From the NCBI GenBank assembly GCA_035430005.1, contig DAOMFV010000005.1, positions 1-64,000 on the forward strand: a DNA stretch of 64,000 nucleotides, read 5' to 3'. This document shows, piece by piece, positions 43,353 to 51,208 of the stretch. This stretch comes from JAEUIE01 sp035430005. Lineage in GTDB: Bacteria > Planctomycetota > Planctomycetia > Gemmatales > HRBIN36. The translations under genes were made by a program, and so were the position numbers. Below the pieces are notes generated by a model, which made no database searches, had not been told where the DNA came from, and saw nothing but the letters and a program-made list of their open reading frames with translations. How positions within the stretch are numbered: the stretch's first letter is position 1; the number at the start of each line of letters is the position of its first letter.

Positions 43353-44798
43353 ATGAATCCTCGACACAATCATAGCCACGCTTTCGATTTGTTCCATCCT
43401 CATTCACGGGAAGGAGTTTCCGTAGTCACCAGACGAAACTTCCTCAAAGCGAGCTTGGCTGGAATGGGAGCGTTAAGTGTCCCAGCACTCCTACAACAGC
43501 GTGCCTTGGCAACGGAACGAGGCAAGTCGATCTCTAGCCATAAGAGTGTGATTCTTCTGTGGATGTCAGGCGGACCAAGCCAAATCGATACCTGGGACCC
43601 AAAGCCAACACGACCACTGCAAAATCGTGGGCCGTTCGGGGTCATCCGGACGAAGTTGCCTGGAGTGTTCGTCTGCGAGCACCTTCCCAAGCAGGCGGCG
43701 ATGCTCGATAAGTTCACCATCATTCGTTCTGTTGATGCTGAAAAAAGCAATCATGAACCGAATCGAGTCTTTCAGACAGGAAATTTAGAAGCGGAGCCAC
43801 GCCTCAATCCTATCGGCCATCTCTACCCAGGCATTGGCTCCATTGTCTCGAAGTATCACGGAGCCAATCAACCAGGCATGCCACCATACGTCTCATTCCA
43901 TCGATCCCGCGATCACGTTGCCTTCGCCGGTTACCTCGGCATGGAGTACGACCCTTTTCCAGGTAACCTCGCCTGCAATCTGCCGATCTACGACAACGTG
44001 GGCAAGGACACGGGACGTATTTCAAGGACAAACCTCTTCCAGGCTGTGAAGGGGATGACCTCTAGAGAGATGAGTCAGCGACTGACATTGACGCAACAAC
44101 TCGATCATCTGCGGCGAGACATCGATGCTAGCGGGGCGATGGCAGCGATGGATCGCTATCAGCAGCAGGCCGTCGAACTGGTACTGGGCGGTAAGGCAAG
44201 AACAGCTTTTAGCTTAACTGATGAGCCAGCCAAGAATCGTGAACGATATGGAATGCACCTCTGGTGCCAACAGGCCCTCATCGCCCGGCGATTGGTGCAA
44301 GCAGGCGTCGCCTTTGTCACCATTGATCTCAATTACCATCCAGCTTCGGGAACTTGGGATACACATGGCGACAACATCCCTCCCTATGGCGGTATCAGTA
44401 AGGGCTTGAAGCCGCTGCTGCCCCTATTCGATCACTTGATAACCACTCTAGTGAGCGATCTCCAGGAGCATGATCTTCTCAATGATGTCCTGGTTATTGC
44501 CATGGGAGAGTTTGGTCGCACACCGCAGATGGGCACGCAGGACAGCACCGATGGGCGGAACCATTGGCCGAACATTATGTCAATGTGCCTCGCGGGGGGC
44601 GGTCTGCGGCATGGACAGGTCATCGGTGAATCGGAGCAGGATGGCGGAGCGATCAAATCGAACCCTGTCACTCCCAGCGATCTGGCTGCTACGATCTATC
44701 GCCACATGGAGGTGCCGCTTGACACGACGTACCTTGATACTATAGGTCGGCCGAGGGCGATTGTTGATGCTGGGAAGCCGATTGCGGAATTGTTTTGA
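43353..44798 (+). CDS. DUF1501 family protein (Tat-exported)
   Basis: From ATG 43353, 481 residues; the frame is open 11 codons upstream. A clear Tat signal follows a His-rich leader (TRRNFLKASLAGMGALSVPA). Landmarks: VILLWMSGGPSQIDTWDPKP, VFQTGNL, AMGEFGRTPQMG, GRNHWPNIMSMCLAGGG and PVTPSDLAATIYRHM. It is the fourth DUF1501 gene of the window but has no DUF1549/DUF1553 partner beside it. A very small Tat-like gene overlaps its end and a Gfo/Idh/MocA gene follows. Confidence 0.88.
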   Translation: MNPRHNHSHAFDLFHPHSREGVSVVTRRNFLKASLAGMGALSVPALLQQRALATERGKSISSHKSVILLWMSGGPSQIDTWDPKPTRPLQNRGPFGVIRTKLPGVFVCEHLPKQAAMLDKFTIIRSVDAEKSNHEPNRVFQTGNLEAEPRLNPIGHLYPGIGSIVSKYHGANQPGMPPYVSFHRSRDHVAFAGYLGMEYDPFPGNLACNLPIYDNVGKDTGRISRTNLFQAVKGMTSREMSQRLTLTQQLDHLRRDIDASGAMAAMDRYQQQAVELVLGGKARTAFSLTDEPAKNRERYGMHLWCQQALIARRLVQAGVAFVTIDLNYHPASGTWDTHGDNIPPYGGISKGLKPLLPLFDHLITTLVSDLQEHDLLNDVLVIAMGEFGRTPQMGTQDSTDGRNHWPNIMSMCLAGGGLRHGQVIGESEQDGGAIKSNPVTPSDLAATIYRHMEVPLDTTYLDTIGRPRAIVDAGKPIAELF

Positions 44799-44812
44799 TC
44801 TCCCAGGAGAAC

Positions 44813-44989
44813 ATGATGAAGCATCGTCGTCATTTCATCACCACGGCTGCTCTTGGCTTTGCCGCCATGGCAGCACTGGTGTACGGTCGCATTGTTGGAG
44901 CCAATGAAACGTCAAGCTCGGAATTAAGGGGAAGAGCCGGGGTAGAAACCTGGCAAGCAGTTTCTCCAAAACGTCTCATGCAGAGATAG
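44813..44989 (+). CDS. Very small exported protein or truncated gene
   Basis: About 58 residues from ATG 44813, with CCAGGAG seven to ten bases upstream. The N-terminus MMKHRRHFITTAALGFAAMA, with an arginine pair before a hydrophobic stretch, looks like a Tat or Sec signal; after ~35 residues the frame stops. It begins 14 bp after the DUF1501 stop, so it could be co-transcribed. It may be the surviving start of a longer Tat-exported gene. Confidence 0.4.
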   Translation: MMKHRRHFITTAALGFAAMAALVYGRIVGANETSSSELRGRAGVETWQAVSPKRLMQR

Positions 44990-45194
44990 TGACCATTAGT
45001 GATGTCTATCAAGAACGGCTCACCTTTGCTGCATCGGTAGTCATGATCTGATTAAACTCAGGCACTTGCAGGCGTTGGCGCTGCAGAGGGAATGGGGGAG
45101 GCAGAGGGAAAGGTGGAATACTGTTTTCGTTGATCGTTGCTTCTAGGTTATATTGTAGTTGATCCTAACTCCTGCTTCTTCACCAGGCCAATCC

Positions 45195-46514
45195 ATGAAG
45201 ACACAATCCATTTCTCGTCGCCAAGCCATGAAGGCGATTGCTGCAGGACTAACTGCACCGATGGTCTTTCGCTCATTTGCGCACGCCACTCCATCTGAAA
45301 CGGTACTCCATGTCAGTGTGGGATCAGGTGGAATGGCTGCCTCAGACATTGGGTCGCTAACCGCCAGTAAGAATCTAAGATTGGTTGCCATTGCTGACGT
45401 GGATTCGATCAAGGCAGCAGAAATGGCCAAGAAGCATCCGGGTGTCAAAATATACCAGGACTGGCGAGTCATGTTCGAAAAGGAAACTTTTGATTCAGTA
45501 AATGTCTCGACACCTGACCATATGCATGCTGCTCCAACCATGCGTGCTATTCGTATGGGCAAGGCTGTATATACCCAGAAGCCACTCACTCAGACCATTT
45601 ATGAAGCGCGGCAACTTGCGAACGCTGCAGCTGGGAAGAATACGATTTCTCAAATGGGGATTCAAATTCATTCGGCAAGCGAGCATAAGACAGCTGTCGC
45701 AACAATTCAGTCTGGAGCTATCGGCAAAGTAAAAGAAGTACACAGCTGGAGTGGCAAAGACTGGGGTGACCCCCGTCCACGACCCGATCGGCACGATCCT
45801 ATCCCACCTACGTTCAATTGGGACCTATGGTTGGGCATAGCGGACGAAAGGCCCTTCCTTGGAAATGGATATTACCATCCTGGCAACTGGCGTAAACGAC
45901 TCGACTTTGGCACGGGAACTTTTGGTGACATGGGATGTCACATTCTAGACCCAGTGTTTGGCTCACTCGGCGTGAAATATGCCAATGCAGTCAAATCGAT
46001 TGGTGAAGCACCTAACGAACACAATTGGCCACTACACTGTGAAGTAATCTTTACCTTTCCAGGCAGCCAATTCACAACAGACTCGGTTACCGTACATTGG
46101 TACAACGGCAACCGGCGACCCTCTGAGGAAATTGTGAAACTTATCGAACCGCACAAACTACCTGGGCAAGGTTCTATCTATCTCGGCACAGATGGCGTGA
46201 TGTTCTCGCCTTACATTGGTATGCCTGTACTCCTTGGGAGCGCTTCGGCCAAGAAAGTAACTCCGATTCCCTCAAACAATCACTATCTACAGTTTGTTGA
46301 CGCAGTCCGTGGCAAGGAAAAGACTTCAGCACCTTTCTCGTATGCCGGACCGCTTTCTGAAATGGTGCTGCTCGGCTGCCTTGCGACGCGGTTTCCCCAA
46401 CAGATGATTGAATGGGATGCAGCTAAAATGCAATCATCGAACTTTGCTAAGGCAAATGACTTCGTTCAGCGCCGGTATCGCAAAGGGTGGGAAGAACAAG
46501 GGATTTCAAGATAA
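45195..46514 (+). CDS. Gfo/Idh/MocA family oxidoreductase, Tat-exported
   Basis: From ATG 45195, 439 residues with a Tat signal (SRRQAMKAIAAGLTAPMV). The N-terminal Rossmann fold is recognisable (LRLVAIADVDSIKAAEMAKK, then FDSVNVSTPDHMHAAPTMRA, GKAVYTQKPLTQTIYEARQL). The usual EKP motif is QKP here. The glycine-rich start is altered (VGSGGMAASD). The C-terminal domain includes NWDLWLGIADERPF and MGCHILDPVFGSLG. Family members are NAD(P)-dependent sugar dehydrogenases; exported forms carry the cofactor through the Tat system. The substrate is not evident. Confidence 0.85.
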   Translation: MKTQSISRRQAMKAIAAGLTAPMVFRSFAHATPSETVLHVSVGSGGMAASDIGSLTASKNLRLVAIADVDSIKAAEMAKKHPGVKIYQDWRVMFEKETFDSVNVSTPDHMHAAPTMRAIRMGKAVYTQKPLTQTIYEARQLANAAAGKNTISQMGIQIHSASEHKTAVATIQSGAIGKVKEVHSWSGKDWGDPRPRPDRHDPIPPTFNWDLWLGIADERPFLGNGYYHPGNWRKRLDFGTGTFGDMGCHILDPVFGSLGVKYANAVKSIGEAPNEHNWPLHCEVIFTFPGSQFTTDSVTVHWYNGNRRPSEEIVKLIEPHKLPGQGSIYLGTDGVMFSPYIGMPVLLGSASAKKVTPIPSNNHYLQFVDAVRGKEKTSAPFSYAGPLSEMVLLGCLATRFPQQMIEWDAAKMQSSNFAKANDFVQRRYRKGWEEQGISR

Positions 46515-46537
46515 GTCTTAATCCTTACTAAACGCCT

Positions 46538-46605
46538 TCCCTTCTCCGCACCATGCTCTAACTCACTGTCGCGTCAGCAGCATCACAGCGATGCCGCACG
46601 CAGAT
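46538..46605 (+). repeat. Interspersed ~85 bp repeat, copy D (divergent)
   Basis: CCTTCCCTTCTCCGCACC, then CACTGTCGCGTCAGCAGCAT and CACAGCGATGCCGCACGC. It matches copy C best at its 3' end (CATCACA-CGATGCCGCACGCA). On the reverse strand it reads RCDAADA. Confidence 0.55.
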
Positions 46606-46616
46606 AAGAATCGTGT

Positions 46617-46654
46617 GCAAAAAAAAACGCAAGCCTACGGAATCACCGTAGGCT
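46617..46654 (-). terminator. Rho-independent terminator of the PEP-CTERM gene
   Basis: On the minus strand AGCCTACGG, loop TGATT, CCGTAGGCT (46654-46632), then GCG and a T run (46627-46620). A perfect 9-bp stem 37 bp past the stop codon. Confidence 0.9.
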
Positions 46655-46690
46655 GTTGTCTTGTTCGAGGAAGGAAGTCGCTCCGTTGAT

Positions 46691-47470
46691 CTAAACCCGG
46701 AGTTGCGCCATACTTGCTTTTATGGCTAATTGCCTCTTTCTCCAAGCGACTACGCCTGCTCCCAGGGTTCCAACACCTATCAATGCCCAGGTAGTTGGTT
46801 CAGGGACGGCAAACGTAAACTGCGTTACCAGACCAAGGGTATCAGTATTGCCTGTGGCATCATTCACGCTATCCGGCGGAACGCTATAAAGACGAGAGAC
46901 AGAATCCCCCAGAGTGTTTTCAGCATCAAATTGAGTAGTGGTGCCAGCGCCGAAATTTCTTACATCCATGAGCAAGTTTCCCAAAGCTGGATCATACAGG
47001 AAGGGTGTTTGGAGCGTGATTACAATATCAAAGTTATGTGGCGGGCCGCCTGTATTTGTTGAGGACAGGGTCAAGGCACCGTTATAAACCATGCTGTCAT
47101 CACTGCCCACATTGCTGGCAAACGTTGAGCTGAGGCCGTCTGGTAATGCGGAAGTAGTAGAGAGATTGATCTGCATACTCGGTAAGGTGGTACTGAAGGC
47201 GGAACCAAATGTAATGTCAGTGCGAAAACTGATAGCAGTAATGAGAGCTGGCCCACCGAAAGAACTGAATTGCGAGGATGCGTATACCTGTTGAACGCGT
47301 TGACTGGTACGCCCAAAATCACTGATGTTAAATGGCGCACCGTTATTGAGATTTCCCTCAACGTTAGCCAGGGCATTGGGCACTACCACATTTTGGGCGG
47401 GAGCTAGGCCCGGCATGCTAACAAGCGCCAGGCAGCCTAACATTCCTACCAACTTTCTTCGCAGCTTCAT
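46691..47470 (-). CDS. PEP-CTERM sorted secreted protein
   Basis: From ATG 47470, 259 residues: signal peptide MKLRRKLVGMLGCLALVSMP, a beta-rich body (SFRTDITFGSAFSTTLPSMQ, INLSTTSALPDG), and a C-terminal sorting signal VPEPTTWALIGVGTLGAGVV AWRKRQ. This signal is recognised by exosortase, which is not in the window. After the usual basic end there is an extra LAIKASMAQLRV tail. The body resembles other planctomycete PEP-CTERM proteins of unknown role. Ends at a strong terminator. Confidence 0.85.
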   Translation of the reverse strand: MKLRRKLVGMLGCLALVSMPGLAPAQNVVVPNALANVEGNLNNGAPFNISDFGRTSQRVQQVYASSQFSSFGGPALITAISFRTDITFGSAFSTTLPSMQINLSTTSALPDGLSSTFASNVGSDDSMVYNGALTLSSTNTGGPPHNFDIVITLQTPFLYDPALGNLLMDVRNFGAGTTTQFDAENTLGDSVSRLYSVPPDSVNDATGNTDTLGLVTQFTFAVPEPTTWALIGVGTLGAGVVAWRKRQLAIKASMAQLRV

Positions 47471-47640
47471 TTGATTGCAAGCTTGGATGACTAGGTGTGT
47501 AACATGGAGGAGTGTCGATTTAAGCATGTGAACAAAACAGAGTCAAACTTATTCTTAAAGCTTCGTGTTTCTGAAGCTCCGAGCACATCATAACTGAGTG
47601 CCTAACCGTTTATGAATCTGACACTACCCCGCAGAACCTT

Positions 47641-47730
47641 CCACATTCCTGCCAATTCCCTCCTCCTTATTCCACACAGCCCTGTAACTGTCATCCTACG
47701 TAAGCTGCATCACATCGATGCCGCACGCAC
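47641..47730 (+). repeat. Interspersed ~85 bp repeat, copy C
   Basis: CCACATTCCTGCCAATTCCC, TCCTCC, CAGCCCTGTAACTGTCATCC, TACGTAAGCTGCATCACATC, GATGCCGCACGCAC. It ends 13 bp before the helicase fragment, at what may be its break point. Confidence 0.7.
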
Positions 47731-47742
47731 CTGGACCTAGCT

Positions 47743-48222
47743 TTGGTAACCGATTGTTCAAGAAATGACTTGATATTCAACGATCTGTTGAAAGCGATTA
47801 AAGCTGGCAAATCACCAATATTGCTGACTGAACGCACTGGTCATCTTGATGAGTTTGCAACACGCTTGAATGGACTTGTGAAAAATGTAATCGTCATGAA
47901 GGGGGGCATGGGAGTCAAGCAAAGACGTTCTATCGCTGAGCAACGGGTGTCAATTCCTGATGTTGAGGAAAGAGTGCTGCTGGCTACCGGTCGTTACATA
48001 GGTGAGGGGTTCGACGATGCCAGGCTTGGTACCTTGTTCCTAGCGCTACCAATATCATGGCGTGGAACTCTCCAGCAATACTTTGGGCGATTACACCGTT
48101 TACATGACAACAAGCGAGAAGTGATTGTCTACGACTATTTGGACACCTTTTCCCCTGTATTGAAGAGCATGTACCGGAAGCGAGTCAAAGGCTATCAGGC
48201 CATTGGTTACGAAGTTCAGTAA
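47743..48222 (+). pseudogene. Superfamily 2 helicase C-terminal fragment (TOTE-type)
   Basis: About 159 codons with no proper start (a TTG opens the frame). The sequence has SPILLTERTGHLDEFATRL, then a block rich in helicase C-domain motifs: VLLATGRYIGEGFDDARLGT (motif V region) and PISWRGTLQQYFGRLHR (motif VI, QxxGRxxR). It ends in EVIVYDYLDTFSPVL and RVKGYQAIGYEV. That ending is familiar from helicases linked with archaeo-eukaryotic primase (TOTE) conflict systems. The N-terminal ATPase half is absent, and repeat copy C lies immediately upstream. Clearly a truncated remnant. Confidence 0.7.
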
Positions 48223-49270
48223 TCAGGAGTCTTTGCGGTTGCTTACCTTGGTGATCTGTGATTGTGCAAAACTCACTGCTTGGTGCAGTCGTTTTTCTAA
48301 GACTGGACGAGGCGGCAGTTCGGTGAGGTACGTCGCTATTCGAATGCCGCTCTTATCCAGTTGCAACAACTCGATTTGTTCCGCCTTCTTGTCTGAGCAG
48401 ATTGAAGCCCAAGGGACGTTCTTCACCTGGCTGCATTTCGTGTTTTTCCAGCCACCTCAAGTAGAGTTCCATTTGTCCCTTATCACCGGCCTGTAGTTTC
48501 CCCAATTTCAGCTCAACAGCAACCAAGCGGCGAATTATGCGATGGTAAAATAGTAAATCGAGATAATAGTCCTCTCCATCAATCACAATTCTCTTTTGTC
48601 GAGCGACAAAACTAAAGCCAGCACCAAGTTCAAGCATGAACTGTTCAATCTCTCGGAGTATTGCTGACTCTAAATCGGCTTCGGTGTATGCTCCCTTCAA
48701 TCCCAGAAAATGGAGCAAGTATTGATCACGAAACACGAGGTCTGCTGACAACAGATCATCATGGCGAAGCTTTGAGAGTTCCTGTTTAGCCAATGCTTCT
48801 GGCTTCTTTGAGAGCGCTGTTCGCTCGAAAAGCATGCCCTGTATTTTGGCTCGAAGTGTTCGGACGCTCCACCGTTCAACTCGACAAAGCTCTGCGTAAA
48901 ACTCACGTTTCAACGGATCATCGATTGGGTTGATTTCAACAAAGTGGCTCCATCCTAATTGTCTCGACAGTGTCGAGACAATTCGATGATCCGGAAACAT
49001 CTCGGCAAATCGAACCATGCGGAAAAGGTTAGGTCTGGAAAAACCGTCACCGAATTCAGAAGTTAAAGCAGTGGCCAACGTTGGGATCACTGCCTCACCA
49101 TAGTCTGCTCTTTTGGGCATTGAGTATTTCGGTGTGAATGCGTCTACCAATTTCCCAATACAGCATCACCAGCGTCGAGTTTACTGCTTGTGCGACCCGT
49201 TCTTTAGTTTCTCGGATCAGAGACTGAATATCGGTCAACAACGAGCCACTCTTTGTAGCTGTCAGCTGGT
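48223..49270 (-). pseudogene. DUF1016 (YhcG-like) PD-(D/E)XK nuclease, two frameshifts
   Basis: Three frames together rebuild one protein. Frame 1 (~49244-49115): SLLTDIQSLIRETKERVAQA, VNSTLVMLYWEIGRRIHTEI. After a shift near 49111-49118 comes KRADYGEAVIPTLATALTSE and the body, with LDLLFYHR and VAVELKLGKL, the PD-(D/E)XK catalytic pieces. After a second one-base shift near 48403-48408 comes CSDKKAEQIELLQLDKSGIR, YLTELPPRPVLEKRL and the stop at 48223. No start codon is obvious. Related proteins act with restriction-modification and other defence genes. Either a decayed gene or two sequencing errors; the neighbourhood favours decay. Confidence 0.75.
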
Positions 49271-49547
49271 GTCAGTAATAGAACCCTTCTGTTTTGATGT
49301 TTTTCTAGCGATGGCAATGCCCCCAAACTGAGTACGAAAATAGAAAGTGAACGGCGGGATCAAGCCATTCTACTAACGGCAAACAGCACTGCAGATTCCA
49401 AAATTTGTAGGCATCCACCATTGATGAGCGATGGAGATTAGCAAGGAAGTATCATTCTACTGTTCAAAAGGCTACTACCGTCGACTACCGTTTTTCAAAC
49501 TGCAATACCGCTAATACACGCTTGTTTTTGCATTTCTTTGCATCAGT

Positions 49548-49576
49548 TTGCAATGCTTATTTTCAATCGCTATAAT
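49548..49576 (+). promoter_or_regulatory. Consensus sigma70-type promoter
   Basis: TTGCAA (49548-49553), a 17-nt spacer and TATAAT (49571-49576), reading rightward. The predicted start is near 49583. A complete tRNA ending at 49678 would begin near 49606, so this could be the relic promoter of that tRNA. No protein gene follows on this strand. Confidence 0.65.
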
Positions 49577-49636
49577 GCGTAAAATCACTGGTTTTCAGGT
49601 TGAAATTACGTTTTTAACGTGGAGCCTTTTGAGCGT

Positions 49637-49678
49637 TTCGTAAAGCGGGGGTCGTGGGTTCAAATCCCACGGGCGGCT
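49637..49678 (+). other. tRNA-Thr(CGT) 3' half, candidate attachment site
   Basis: From 49637: anticodon loop TTCGTAA with anticodon CGT, AGCGG (3' anticodon strand), variable loop GGGTC, T arm GTGGG-TTCAAAT-CCCAC (49654-49670), acceptor 3' strand GGGCGGC (49671-49677) and discriminator T. The 5' half is missing: no GCCGCCC acceptor partner or D arm precedes it, and AGCGT at 49632 does not pair with AGCGG. A tRNA kept from the anticodon loop to its 3' end is the usual identity block of tyrosine-recombinase att sites. Confidence 0.65.
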
Positions 49679-49707
49679 TTGGTCCTAACTGATCAAATCA
49701 CAATATG

Positions 49708-50028
49708 TTACGATTTCAACAGCAACAGCAGCATGCAAACTGGTGTTTGAGCGAGAATACTGTGAGGTAGTCGCACTGGCATGTGTATCCAAGTGCCAAC
49801 TGATGCCGTTACCTTATCCTGGCCAAGGACGACATCGGCGTTGCCTTTGAGAAAATGAATGATCGCCGGCGTCGATGCAGTATGTTCTGAAAGTTCCTGG
49901 CCAGCAGCAAATCCAAATAACACTGCCTTCAGACGCTCATCCTGATATATCGTGTGGCTGAGTATTCCGTTTACCGGAGGTTCGATCTCGACATCCAGAT
50001 TCTTCAAAAGGGTGTATGCGTTCATCAT
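49708..50028 (-). CDS. Cupin domain protein of the nap operon
   Basis: From ATG 50028 about 106 residues; the frame extends 14 codons upstream. A single cupin fold: AVLFGFAAGQELSEHTASTP (motif 1, with His and Glu-like ligands) and VGTWIHMPVRLPHSILAQTP (motif 2, with His). It is the last gene of the leftward nap operon, 57 bp after the preceding gene. Small cupins near respiratory genes often bind metal or act in redox stress. Specific role unknown. Confidence 0.7.
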   Translation of the reverse strand: MMNAYTLLKNLDVEIEPPVNGILSHTIYQDERLKAVLFGFAAGQELSEHTASTPAIIHFLKGNADVVLGQDKVTASVGTWIHMPVRLPHSILAQTPVCMLLLLLKS

Positions 50029-50085
50029 TTCGTCTCCTGGTGTCTGGTGGCAATGGTATGGCATCATCACTTTCGGTATATCTCG

Positions 50086-50406
50086 TTAGATCAAACAGGC
50101 CCGATCGAGAGATCTCTGCATCATGCGAACCAACTTTACTCCCAAGGCCTGATGCAATAACGTGTCGCACCATTCCTGGTCTTCAAAGCGATAGCGTATC
50201 TGAACTGCACGCACCTCACCCGTCATCATCTTCTCGCGTGCGAGAGGCAGATCTATGGGGTTTTCGCCTACATGATCACTCGGTGATTGTTTCTCATGCA
50301 CACTGATAATCTCGGCATATGTCGCCAGATCCTTGAAGTACTGATCCAGCGTAGCTGAGTCTAACAGTTTGTCCCAGATGGCCGGCAACGGTTCCAATTG
50401 GTTCAT
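50086..50406 (-). CDS. Hypothetical protein of the nap operon
   Basis: A 106-residue soluble protein, not recognised. It is acidic and helical at the N-terminus (LPAIWDKLLDSATLDQYFKD), with EVRAVQIRYRFEDQEWCDTL in the second half. Its ATG overlaps the end of napB by 4 bp, so it is almost certainly translated with napB. Context suggests a role in nitrate reduction or its assembly; there is no motif to say more. Confidence 0.6.
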   Translation of the reverse strand: MNQLEPLPAIWDKLLDSATLDQYFKDLATYAEIISVHEKQSPSDHVGENPIDLPLAREKMMTGEVRAVQIRYRFEDQEWCDTLLHQALGVKLVRMMQRSLDRACLI

Positions 50407-51206
50407 GGCTGCCCTTTCTGAAAATCAACTTGATCCAAGGCGGCAGAGGGTGCATGGCACTGGGTACAGTTGGTGAGCCAGGGATGTGTTGTGCGAATGC
50501 CGGCCCGGGCGACTAAGCCATGGCAACTGGTGCAATCCTGCCGCATCCAGGTAGTGTGCGGTATGGTCGGCGGCGCTCCGGGCCAGGCGCGAGTGCCCGG
50601 ACCGGCGCGTTTCGTGCCTTCGAAGTCATTCTCACTGAGGAAATGCCTAACGAGTGCAGATTCTGAACGGTTCTCTTCGACATGACATTGGGTGCAATTG
50701 GTGTAATGCGGATGACTGACTTTGGTAGCAATCCGATCACCCACTTTGATGCCTTCCGCATGACAAGCCAGGCAGTTAGAGACCTGTGGTTGGTTAATAG
50801 CATGGGGAATCACTGGAGGGGCTGAGTCATAGGCTCGATTGCGAGTTCGATCAGCCAATGCCACTTGCTTCATTTCATCGGTACGAATGACAGGATCGAA
50901 AGGGCCTGGCTTGGCGAAACTCAACTTGCTGAGATCGGAGGACCAGCCACTATTGGCCTTGAGTTTGGCATTCGGCAACTCACTGTACGTGACAGCCTCT
51001 GGCACGTCACTCAAATTGATGCTCGCTTCAGCTCGTGTTTTCTCCAGCGGCAAAGGCTCGTTGATGCCTCGAAGAAAGCCCACGAGAGTAATGCCCAACG
51101 CGATCACGACGAACAGAACCACATACCGTTGCAGGATACCCGGCATGATCGCCGTGGCATCTCGTGGCAAGGCCTCATGAGAATCAGGCGGATGGGAGTG
51201 TTGCAT
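50403..51206 (-). CDS. napB: NapB-like nitrate reductase cytochrome subunit, tetraheme
   Basis: A 267-residue protein from ATG 51206, preceded by GGAGG. One N-terminal membrane segment (YVVLFVVIALGITLVGFL) anchors it. The periplasmic part has two consecutive NapB-like diheme units: PPVIPH (130-135) with CLACH (145) and TNCTQCH (171), then PPTIPH (~212-217) with CTSCH (225) and TNCTQCH (247). Ordinary NapB has one such unit with two hemes. It receives electrons for NapA in the periplasm. It starts right after napA (stop at 51209) and overlaps the next small gene. Confidence 0.85.
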   Translation of the reverse strand: MQHSHPPDSHEALPRDATAIMPGILQRYVVLFVVIALGITLVGFLRGINEPLPLEKTRAEASINLSDVPEAVTYSELPNAKLKANSGWSSDLSKLSFAKPGPFDPVIRTDEMKQVALADRTRNRAYDSAPPVIPHAINQPQVSNCLACHAEGIKVGDRIATKVSHPHYTNCTQCHVEENRSESALVRHFLSENDFEGTKRAGPGTRAWPGAPPTIPHTTWMRQDCTSCHGLVARAGIRTTHPWLTNCTQCHAPSAALDQVDFQKGQP

Positions 51207-51208
51207 GA

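Noticed and set aside
42932..43369. A 145-codon minus-strand frame across repeat copy B
   Set aside because: It overlaps the start of the neighbouring membrane protein gene, contains the repeat and has no coding signature.
49606..49678. A complete functional tRNA gene
   Set aside because: The 3' half is convincing, but there is no acceptor 5' strand, D arm or 5' anticodon strand in the expected place.
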